A DNA stretch of 56,907 nt, taken from JAYFQF01 sp034927285 (GTDB lineage Bacteria > Bacillota > Peptococcia > DRI-13 > UBA5745). The stretch lies in assembly GCA_034927285.1 (NCBI GenBank), contig JAYFQF010000045.1, positions 1 to 56,907 on the forward strand. The letters are read 5' to 3'. The notes beneath the pieces are model-generated. The model was not told the DNA's origin. It searched no databases and saw nothing but the letters and a program-made list of their open reading frames with translations. Below are positions 50,308 to 56,907 of the stretch, in pieces. Position numbers and translations under genes: made by a program. Every line of letters begins with the position of its first letter. Within the stretch, counting starts at the first letter, position 1.

Positions 50308-51214
50308 TTACTACCGGCCGGCCAACCTGGCGGAACTGGCCGGACTTGTGAAAAAACGCCCAGGCCAAAAGCCCTTTTGGCTTGCCGGCGGCAGCGATTT
50401 GTGGGTGGATCTGCGTAAATGAAAGAAGACGGCGAACCTGGTGATCGACCTGAAAAGGCTGCCGGGCCTGATGGAAATCCGGGAGATCCCGGCTGCTGCG
50501 GCGGCAGAAGAATGGGGGCCGGCCGGCCTGAAGCTTAACGGAAAAGCGGTGTTGAGCATCGGCGCTTTGACGACGATTCACCGGCTGGAGACCGATCCGC
50601 TGATCCTGCAGCAGGCGCCGGCTCTGGCAAAGGCCGCCTCCTGCCTGGGTTCCCTGCAGGTAAGAAACCGGGCCACTCTGGGGGGGAACCTTGCCAATGG
50701 CGCTCCTACGGCCGATACGGCCGCCCCGATGCTGGCTCTGGATGCCCTGCTGCATATCTGGGGGCCGGCGGGAGAACGGATCGTGCCGGCGGACCAATTC
50801 TGGACCGGGCCGGCAAAGAACTGCCTGAAGGATGAGGAAATCCTTCTGGAGATCCTCCTGCCTTGCCGGGGCGGCAGCTCCGCTTATTTGAAGCAGGGGC
50901 CCCGTCAGGCCATGGATATCGGGATTTTGAGCGCCGCCGTGTATTTACGGGTGGAAAAGGGGCTTACCGCCGAAGCGTCCATCGCTTTAGGCGGCGCGGC
51001 TTCTGTTCCGCTAAGCTGCCCTCTGGCGGCGGAAAGCCTCCACGGCCGGCCGGCGGAGGCCGAAGCCTTTGCCCGGGCCGGCCAGCTGGCTGCCGCGGCG
51101 GCAAACCCCCGGAATTCACGGAGAGCCTCCCGGGCTTATCGTTTGGAATTGATCCCCGTACTGGTGGAGCGGGCCTTGCTTCAAGCCCGGAAAGGACAGG
51201 AGGAAATAAAATGA
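50285..51214 (+). pseudogene. Molybdenum hydroxylase FAD subunit with in-frame TGA
   Basis: The medium subunit passes electrons through FAD. Reading from GTG 50285 gives HQLEDDYYRPANLAELAGLV, then the first FAD motif FWLAGGSDLWVDLRK, then TGA (50420-50422), and in the same frame KKTANLVIDLKRLPGLMEIR through the second FAD motif ATLGGNLANGAPTADTAAPM to the end. Homologues usually have Gly at that position, so a single GGA to TGA change explains it. The remaining frame after the stop (from ATG 50441) lacks the first FAD loop and has no good ribosome site. Readthrough or selenocysteine is possible but I see no SECIS hairpin. Both neighbours are intact, so the stop may be recent or a sequencing error. 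Confidence 0.8.
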
Positions 51215-51696
51215 AAGGAACGGAAAAAATTTCGGTAAAGCTTATGGTGAACGGGGTGGTTCATCAGATAGAAGCCTCCCCCCGGCAGAGGCTTCTGGAC
51301 TTTCTGCGGGATGATCTGGATCTGAAGAGCGTCAAGGAAGGGTGCGGGGTTGGCGATTGCGGCGCCTGCACGGTTTTATTGGACGGAAAAGCGGTTCACT
51401 CCTGCCTGATGATGACGGTAGAGGCCGATGGGCATAACGTCAACACTCTGGAAGGCCTGGGGAATGACGGGGAGCTTTCCGATCTGCAGCAGTCTTTCGT
51501 CGACAAAGGAGCAATCCAGTGCGGCTTTTGCACTTCCGGAATGATTTTAACGGCCGCCTCGATTCTGACGGAAAATCCGGCTCCTTCGCCGGAGGAAATC
51601 AAGCGGGCTTTAGCGGGAAACCTCTGCCGCTGCACAGGCTACCAAAAAATCATTGAAGCCGTAACCGATACGGCGGAAAAACGCCGCCGGGCCTAA
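51211..51696 (+). CDS. Molybdenum hydroxylase [2Fe-2S] small subunit
   Basis: A 161-residue iron-sulfur subunit with two [2Fe-2S] clusters. The plant ferredoxin-type motif is CGVGDCGACTVLLDG with a later Cys (VHSCLM), and the second cluster is held by IQCGFCTSGM and LCRCTGY. It takes electrons from the molybdenum centre to FAD. ATG 51211 has AGGAGGAAA upstream and overlaps the FAD-subunit stop by ATGA; a much longer in-frame extension upstream is the shadow of the earlier gene. Confidence 0.94.
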   Translation: MKGTEKISVKLMVNGVVHQIEASPRQRLLDFLRDDLDLKSVKEGCGVGDCGACTVLLDGKAVHSCLMMTVEADGHNVNTLEGLGNDGELSDLQQSFVDKGAIQCGFCTSGMILTAASILTENPAPSPEEIKRALAGNLCRCTGYQKIIEAVTDTAEKRRRA

Positions 51697-51776
51697 GGCG
51701 GTTTACCAGGACTTAACAGACCGGGGGCTGCGTATCAATACACATAGCGGATAAAAAAATAAAGGGGGATTCATCA

Positions 51777-52817
51777 ATGAAAAAGACAGTAACCATAAAA
51801 TTCTTAACCCTTTTGCTTATCCTTGGGCTTTGCCTTTCCCTTGCCGCATGCCAGGGCGGAACCGCAGGAACGGCGGAAAACAGCGGGGCCGGACAGCCTG
51901 CCGATAATCAGGCGAAGCAGGAAGACTCAGCCGGCAAAAAACAGTTTATCTCCATTGCCACGGCCAGTTTAGGCGGATCTTATTATCCTATCGGCGTTGG
52001 AATGGCGGAAATTTTCCAAAAGAACCTGAACAATGTGGAAGCTTCCGTGGAAGTTACCGGGGGAGCTACGGAAAACCCGAAGCTGGTAGGCGCGGGAGAC
52101 TCCGATATCGGGTTTACTAACGCCAATCTGGCCTATGCCGCCTACAGCGGAACCGGGATTTTTGAGGGCAGCGCCTACGGCGACCTGCGGCTGATGTTCG
52201 GCGGAGTGGCGCCCGGAACGATTCACATGGTAGTGAAAGCCGACTCCGATATCCAAACCTATGCCGACCTGAAAGGCCGCAAAGTGGCGGTGGGGCCGCA
52301 GGGCGGCGGCGGGTTGAGCCTGCTGCCGGACTTATTCAAAATTTACGATATGACCATGGACGACATCAAAGCCAGCTATATGTCCTATGATGAAGGCGTG
52401 CAGGCGGTAATCGACGGTCATGTGGAAGCGGCCTTTGCCCAGGCGCCCCATCCGGCTTCCGCCATCAAGAATATCCAGGGCTCGGGGGTGGCTTTCCGCC
52501 TGATTGAGATGACCGAAGAGGAAAGGACTCAGCTCTTGACGGATTGTCCTTACTATAACAGCGTGGATATTCCTGCCGATGTCTATGGCACCGATCACGA
52601 TATTAAGACCATCGGCAGCAGCAACGTGGTGGTGATCAACGCCGGTCTCAGCGAGGATTTGGTGTATCAGATGGTCAAAGCCGTCTATGAAAACCTGGAT
52701 GCCCTTCATGACGTTCATCCTTCCGCCTCCTCTATCGCTTTGGAGTCTGCAGTGAATAAGATGATTCCTATGCATGAAGGAGCAATAAAATACTTTACGG
52801 AAATGGGCGTTTATTAA
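51777..52817 (+). CDS. TAXI-family TRAP transporter solute-binding lipoprotein
   Basis: A 346-residue extracytoplasmic binding protein. Lipoprotein signal with lipobox LAAC (Cys near residue 25), a Gly/Gln-rich linker, then the TAXI domain: FISIATASLGGSYYPIGVGM, then EASVEVTGGATENPKLVGAG and the typical LKGRKVAVGPQGGGGLSLLP. It catches a small organic anion and passes it to the fused permease encoded 12 bp downstream. Location after the hydroxylase suggests it imports that enzyme's substrate, but this is inference. Confidence 0.92.
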   Translation: MKKTVTIKFLTLLLILGLCLSLAACQGGTAGTAENSGAGQPADNQAKQEDSAGKKQFISIATASLGGSYYPIGVGMAEIFQKNLNNVEASVEVTGGATENPKLVGAGDSDIGFTNANLAYAAYSGTGIFEGSAYGDLRLMFGGVAPGTIHMVVKADSDIQTYADLKGRKVAVGPQGGGGLSLLPDLFKIYDMTMDDIKASYMSYDEGVQAVIDGHVEAAFAQAPHPASAIKNIQGSGVAFRLIEMTEEERTQLLTDCPYYNSVDIPADVYGTDHDIKTIGSSNVVVINAGLSEDLVYQMVKAVYENLDALHDVHPSASSIALESAVNKMIPMHEGAIKYFTEMGVY

Positions 52818-52829
52818 GGAGGCATTATA

Positions 52830-54794
52830 ATGGAAAAAGAGGAAAGCAAAGCCCCGTCTACTAACCGGAGAAGACTTGAAGGGATGGTGGGCAAGGCAAT
52901 AATGCTGCTTTTGATTGTCGGTTCTCTGTTTCATATTTATACCGGCGGTTTTGGGATGTTGTCCACCATGTCTCAACGCTCCCTGCATCTTTTATTTATG
53001 CTGACTCCCGTCTTCTTCCTTTATTCGGCCACGACAAAAGGATCGAAGAAGCTGCCCTGGTATGACATAGCCATCGGAGCACTGGTCTTTGCCGCCTGCC
53101 TCTATTTGTTTTTCACCTGGCCCCGGCAGACCATGCGGGTAGGGGCCCCGGGATTTCTTGATCTGTTTTTCGGCGCGGTGCTGATCCTGGCGGTTCTGGA
53201 AGGGGCCCGGCGTACGGCGGGCAACGCCCTGGCCGGTATCGCCGCGATAATGGTGCTTTACTGCTATTTCGGAAAATTCCTTCCCGGCACCCTGGCCCAC
53301 CGGGGCTATAGCGTTAGCCGGATCATCTCCTTTTTCTCTTCCACCGCCGAAGGAATCTTCGGCGTACCCCTGGGGGTGTCGGCTTCGCTGATTGTGCTGT
53401 TCGTTATCTTCGGCGGCGTATTAAACGCCACCGGCGGCGGCCAGTTTTTCATTGATGCCACTTATTCCCTGGCAGGCCGGCTCCGGGGCGGCACCGCAAA
53501 AACGGCGGTTATGGCCAGCGCTCTGATGGGGATGATTTCCGGTTCGCCGATTGCCAATGTAGTGACTACCGGTACCTTTACGATTCCCCTGATGAAACGG
53601 GGCGGATTTTCTGCCAATTTATCCGCCGCTATCTGTGCCATGGCCTCCGCCGGGGGGATATTAATGCCCCCGGTCATGGGAGCCGCCGCCTTTATTATGG
53701 CTGAATATCTGGGCATGAGCTACGGCGAGGTCATCATGGCGGCGATTATTCCTTCCGTGCTTTTTTACGGCTCCATTTTTGTCATTGTGGACCTGGAGGC
53801 GGTAAAGCTGGGGCTTAAAGGGACCGGTAAGGAAAACCTGCCAAATTTGGGCCGGGTCATGAAACAAGGCTGGCATTTACTGATCCCGATTATAGCCCTG
53901 GTTTATTTCCTGATGCTGAAATGGTCCGCCGCCAAAGCCGTGTTTTGGTCCATCGTCTTATTGGTGGCCGTCTCTTTTTTGAAAACCCATACCCGGCTGA
54001 ATAAAGAAAAAGTAATCGGCGCCTTGGTAGACGGCGCAAAAGAGTCGGTTCCCATCGCCGTGGCCTGCGCCGCCGCCGGGCTGATCGTCGGCACGCTGGC
54101 CCTTACCGGACTGGGGGTAAAGTTCTCCAGCTCCATTATCGCTTTGTCCAGGGGCTCAAAGGTGGCGGCGCTTTTCATGACCATGATCGCCAGTTTGATT
54201 CTTGGCATGGGCATGCCGGCCACCGCAGTTTATATCCTTTCGGCCTCTTTGCTGGCGCCGCCCCTGATTAATCTGGGGATCGCGCCGGTATCCGCCCACT
54301 TTTTCATCTTCTATTTCAGCGTAATCAGCTGCATCACTCCTCCGGTGGCCCTGACCGCCTATGCGGCGGCGGGCCTGGCAAATTGTGATCCAAATAAGGC
54401 GGGCTGGACGGCGTTTTATTATGGAATTCTGGCCTATATCATCCCCTTTATTTTTGTGTATGACCCGGTCCTTTTGTGGCAGGGAAGCCCGCTGGACATT
54501 TTTCTGGCTTTCGCCACGGCCCTGGTGGGCATATTCGGCATCGGCGTGGCCCTGGAAGGCTATTTGGCCGGCCATGTAAGCAAAGCTGTACGTCTGGTCT
54601 TTTTTGTCTGCGGCGTAATGGCCCTTATCCCCAACATAGTCTGCAGCCTGATCGGGATCGCGCTGATGGCGGTGATGGTCTGGAAGGAAAAGAAGAAAAG
54701 CGAAGCCCTGGCCGAAACCGCCGCGGCGGCTGCCGCGCCGGCCGCAATATCGTCAATGACCGGAGGGAAGGAGGAGATAGAAGAAAAAGAATAA
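52830..54794 (+). CDS. TRAP transporter fused permease (DctQM type)
   Basis: A 654-residue membrane protein that joins the small and large TRAP permease subunits, as usual for TAXI systems. About 16-18 hydrophobic segments; the large-subunit core has FGGVLNATGGGQFFIDATYS, MISGSPIANVVTTGTFTIPL and GMGMPATAVYILSASLLAPP. Driven by a sodium or proton gradient. It follows the binding protein gene directly and ends with a charged tail. A terminator lies downstream, closing the xdh-TRAP unit. Confidence 0.93.
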   Translation: MEKEESKAPSTNRRRLEGMVGKAIMLLLIVGSLFHIYTGGFGMLSTMSQRSLHLLFMLTPVFFLYSATTKGSKKLPWYDIAIGALVFAACLYLFFTWPRQTMRVGAPGFLDLFFGAVLILAVLEGARRTAGNALAGIAAIMVLYCYFGKFLPGTLAHRGYSVSRIISFFSSTAEGIFGVPLGVSASLIVLFVIFGGVLNATGGGQFFIDATYSLAGRLRGGTAKTAVMASALMGMISGSPIANVVTTGTFTIPLMKRGGFSANLSAAICAMASAGGILMPPVMGAAAFIMAEYLGMSYGEVIMAAIIPSVLFYGSIFVIVDLEAVKLGLKGTGKENLPNLGRVMKQGWHLLIPIIALVYFLMLKWSAAKAVFWSIVLLVAVSFLKTHTRLNKEKVIGALVDGAKESVPIAVACAAAGLIVGTLALTGLGVKFSSSIIALSRGSKVAALFMTMIASLILGMGMPATAVYILSASLLAPPLINLGIAPVSAHFFIFYFSVISCITPPVALTAYAAAGLANCDPNKAGWTAFYYGILAYIIPFIFVYDPVLLWQGSPLDIFLAFATALVGIFGIGVALEGYLAGHVSKAVRLVFFVCGVMALIPNIVCSLIGIALMAVMVWKEKKKSEALAETAAAAAAPAAISSMTGGKEEIEEKE

Positions 54795-54838
54795 TAGTAA
54801 AGTAAAAAGCTGAAAATTTAATCACATCGAAAATAAGC

Positions 54839-54882
54839 AAAGGCGGCGGCCGGCATGTATTAATGTCAGAAGCCGCCTTTTG
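54839..54882 (+). terminator. Terminator of the xdh-TRAP unit
   Basis: AAAGGCGGC (54839-54847) pairs with GCCGCCTTT (54872-54880), with a T-run at its end. Confidence 0.75.
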
Positions 54883-55057
54883 CTGCGAAGCACCCTGAAC
54901 AGGACCGCTGTTTCTTTTTATTTGATCCTCATAGTTTTCCCTGTAACTTTATGATAAAATAATTCAATAGGGTTATGTTGTCCCTATCCCCGCGGCGGGA
55001 AAGGGCGGGCAGAAAACACGGCGCAAAAACAGGCGCGAAAGATAAGGGGGGCTCATT

Positions 55058-55936
55058 TTGATCCAGAGCATGACCGGTTTCGGCCGGGGAGAATATGCCG
55101 CCGGAAACCGGCAGATATCCGTAGAGGTCAAGACCATTAATCATCGTTACAGCGAATTCAACATCAAGCTGCCGAGAAAATACGCGGCATTGGAAGACCG
55201 GATCCGCCAGCGGCTGTCCGGGGCCATCAGCCGGGGCAAGGCCGAGGTGTTTATCAAGGCGGAGGATCGGGAAGGCTCTGAACGGGAAATGTACATTGAC
55301 AAGACATTGGCTGCCAGGTATCATGAAAAGATACAGGATCTGGCCGGGATGTTAGATCTGCCCATGGATCTGGGTGTGACGCAGCTGGTTAATTTGCCCG
55401 GCGTAATGAATATTGAGGATGCCGCGGAGGAACTGGACGAGGCCTGGCTGCAGCTGGAAAAACCGCTGAAGGAAGCCCTGGAGCACCTTCTGGATATGCG
55501 CCGGAAGGAAGGCCAAAGACTGGCGGGAGATTTTTTGACGAGGCTGGATTATCTGGAAAAGCTCCGGGGTCAGCTTTCAGCCAAGGCGCCCTTGGTGGTG
55601 GAAGTTTACCGTCAGAAGCTGGCGGGCCGTATCACGGAGCTGCTGGGCCAGCAGCCGGTGGATGAAGGCCGCCTGGTTCAGGAGGTGGCGATGTTTGCCG
55701 ACCGGGCCGGCGTAGACGAGGAGCTGGTACGGCTGGACAGCCACTTCAAACAGTTCCGCAGCCTGATCGCGGAAGATCAGCCCGTGGGCCGCAAGCTGGA
55801 TTTCCTCTGCCAGGAAATGAACCGGGAGATAAATACCGTCGGCTCCAAGGCCAATGATCTGGAAATGACCAAGATCGTCGTGGAAATGAAAAGCGAACTG
55901 GAAAAACTGCGTGAGCAGGTTCAAAATATCGAATAG
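55058..55936 (+). CDS. yicC: YicC family endoribonuclease
   Basis: A 292-residue protein of the YicC/YloC family, an RNase involved in RNA turnover. It begins IQSMTGFGRGEYAAGNRQIS, the family signature, and ends with DFLCQEMNREINTVGSKAND and IVVEMKSELEKLREQVQNIE. The start is TTG 55058, fixed by this conserved beginning and the GGGGGG site upstream. A 6-bp hairpin (ataggg/ccctat, about 54967-54987) lies in the region before it. First gene of the yicC-remA-gmk-rpoZ cluster typical of Firmicutes. Confidence 0.94.
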   Translation: MIQSMTGFGRGEYAAGNRQISVEVKTINHRYSEFNIKLPRKYAALEDRIRQRLSGAISRGKAEVFIKAEDREGSEREMYIDKTLAARYHEKIQDLAGMLDLPMDLGVTQLVNLPGVMNIEDAAEELDEAWLQLEKPLKEALEHLLDMRRKEGQRLAGDFLTRLDYLEKLRGQLSAKAPLVVEVYRQKLAGRITELLGQQPVDEGRLVQEVAMFADRAGVDEELVRLDSHFKQFRSLIAEDQPVGRKLDFLCQEMNREINTVGSKANDLEMTKIVVEMKSELEKLREQVQNIE

Positions 55937-55948
55937 ACGGGGGCGGCT

Positions 55949-56227
55949 ATGCAGATAAAACTGATTAATATCGGCTATGGAAATATTGTGGCTGCAAATC
56001 GGCTTTTGGTCATCGTAAATCCCGAGTCGGCGCCGGTAAAGCGCATGGTGGGCGAAGCCCGGGAAGCAGGCAGAATCATCGACGGTACCTTGGGCCGGCG
56101 CACCAGATCCGTGCTGGTGATGGACACCGGCCATGTGATCTTGTCGGCCCTGCAGCCGGAAACCCTGGCCGGCCGCCTGGAGAATAAGGAGATATTCAAA
56201 CAAGGAGATGAGACAGATGGGTTCTGA
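55949..56227 (+). CDS. remA: RemA-like DNA-binding protein (DUF370)
   Basis: A 92-residue regulator of the RemA family, which forms DNA-wrapping rings and in Bacillus activates matrix genes. Signature: LINIGYGNIVAANRLLVIVN, then IDGTLGRRTRSVLVMDTGHV and LSALQPETLAGR. Located 12 bp after yicC and overlapping gmk by 11 bases, the usual order. Family length is about 85-95, so it is complete. Confidence 0.94.
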   Translation: MQIKLINIGYGNIVAANRLLVIVNPESAPVKRMVGEAREAGRIIDGTLGRRTRSVLVMDTGHVILSALQPETLAGRLENKEIFKQGDETDGF

Positions 56228-56813
56228 GCCAAGGGAAGGCCGGCTGATCATTATTTCCGGCCCTTCCGGCGTCGGTAAGGGCACGATCTGTAAAAGAATG
56301 CTGGAAAAGGAGCCTAAGCTGGCGTTGTCGGTTTCCGCCACCACCAGAAAGATAGGGCCGGGAGAAGAGGAAGGCAGAGAGTACTTTTTTTACAGTAAGG
56401 AAAAATTCCAGTCGGTCATCCAGGAGGACGGTTTTCTGGAATGGGCGGAGATCCACGGCAATCTCTACGGCACGCCCCGGCAGAAGGTGGAGGAGTATCT
56501 GAAAGAAGGACGGGATGTGATCCTGGAAATCGACGTTCAGGGCGGCCTGCAGGTTCAGAAGAAGCTGGGCTCCCGCTGCATCATGATTTTTGTGGTGCCC
56601 CCTTCCCAGGAGGAGCTTTTGCGGCGGATTTACAGCCGGAACCGGGAAAAGCCGGAAGAGATTGCCCTGCGGATGAAGACGGCCCAATGGGAGATGGCTC
56701 AGGAGGAAAAATATCAGTATACCGTGGTCAATGACGACCTGGAGGTCGTTGTAGATAAAATTTTTACGATCATCAGGGAGGAGAAAAAAGAACATGCGTC
56801 AACCTTCAATTGA
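56217..56813 (+). CDS. gmk: Guanylate kinase
   Basis: A 198-residue kinase that makes GDP from GMP with ATP. P-loop IISGPSGVGKGTICKRML, GMP-binding region SVSATTRKIGPGEEEGREYF and FLEWAEIHGNLYGTPRQKVE, then DVILEIDVQGGLQVQKK. ATG 56217 has AAGGAG nine bases upstream; the ATG at 56208 directly abuts that site. Overlaps remA at its start and rpoZ by 20 bases at its end. Confidence 0.96.
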   Translation: MGSEPREGRLIIISGPSGVGKGTICKRMLEKEPKLALSVSATTRKIGPGEEEGREYFFYSKEKFQSVIQEDGFLEWAEIHGNLYGTPRQKVEEYLKEGRDVILEIDVQGGLQVQKKLGSRCIMIFVVPPSQEELLRRIYSRNREKPEEIALRMKTAQWEMAQEEKYQYTVVNDDLEVVVDKIFTIIREEKKEHASTFN

Positions 56814-56907
56814 TAAGCTCCTGAAACAGATGGATTCCAAATACGGCCTGGTGGTGGCCGCCGCCAAACGGGCCCGGGAAATTACCGACGGGGCTAAGCC
56901 GGTTTGC
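56794..56907 (+). CDS. rpoZ: RNA polymerase omega subunit, 5' part
   Basis: The first 38 codons of rpoZ, cut by the window end. MRQPSIDKLLKQMDSKYGLV, then VAAAKRAREITDGAKPVC matches the omega signature of Firmicutes (KY.LV..AAKRAR.I..G). GGGAGGAG precedes the ATG. The gene order gmk-rpoZ supports it. Confidence 0.93.
   Translation, partial: MRQPSIDKLLKQMDSKYGLVVAAAKRAREITDGAKPVC

Noticed and set aside
50420..50460. Selenocysteine insertion at the xdh TGA
   Set aside because: No hairpin of SECIS type at the required distance, and the position is not a redox site in homologues.

Overview
The window looks like the chromosome of an anaerobic, moderately GC-rich Firmicute of the Clostridia type. 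The evidence is Gram-positive ribosome binding sites with many GTG/TTG starts, a RemA-gmk-rpoZ run, RqcH, a Bacillus PBSX-like contractile tail set, a double-cubane (2-hydroxyacyl-CoA dehydratase-like) reductase with its activase, and a molybdenum hydroxylase operon. No rRNA, IS element or CRISPR array is visible. Eight tRNA genes on the plus strand and one on the minus strand all encode CCA.

Layout. 0-1.9 kb: a leftward TetR regulator and DUF998 membrane protein, decayed sequence and a perfect inverted repeat that may be an operator. 1.9-7.9 kb: a diguanylate cyclase, then an ACT protein, two tandem homoserine dehydrogenases and homoserine kinase (threonine branch). 8-10.5 kb: tRNA-Pro, an odd SpeD homologue, a Ser/Ala/Asp-repeat protein and a seven-tRNA array. 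10.9-13.3 kb: double-cubane reductase, DUF3343 protein and ATP-dependent activase. 13.4-16.8 kb: a cytidylate-kinase-like protein, a CorA-type transporter, tandem repeats and an unrecognised exported protein.

17.0-33.5 kb is a phage-derived island: repressor and ImmA/IrrE protease, small phage genes, a Cu/Zn superoxide dismutase, a late activator, then tail terminator, sheath, tube, chaperone with a -1 frameshift site, tape measure, LysM protein, hub, baseplate proteins, two variable fibre proteins, holin and amidase. No terminase, portal, capsid or integrase is present, so it reads as a headless contractile particle (R-type tailocin) with its own regulation and lysis genes. A tRNA-Leu gene lies just beyond its right edge.

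34-46.8 kb is housekeeping: UPF0173 hydrolase, an ACT protein with its UPF0210 partner, a DUF5665 membrane protein, lspA, an RluD-type pseudouridine synthase, an AI-2E family permease, a damaged thiM, rqcH and a Ca2+-type P-ATPase. 47-54.8 kb holds an orphan protein and a probable operon for a three-subunit molybdenum hydroxylase followed by a TAXI-type TRAP transporter. The FAD subunit of that hydroxylase is interrupted by an in-frame TGA. 55-56.9 kb carries yicC, remA, gmk and the start of rpoZ.

Most notable: the headless tail locus with its frameshift site, the SpeD homologue with Thr instead of the pyruvoyl-forming Ser, the broken or recoded xdh FAD subunit, the thiM lesion, and many short tandem repeats both between and inside genes.
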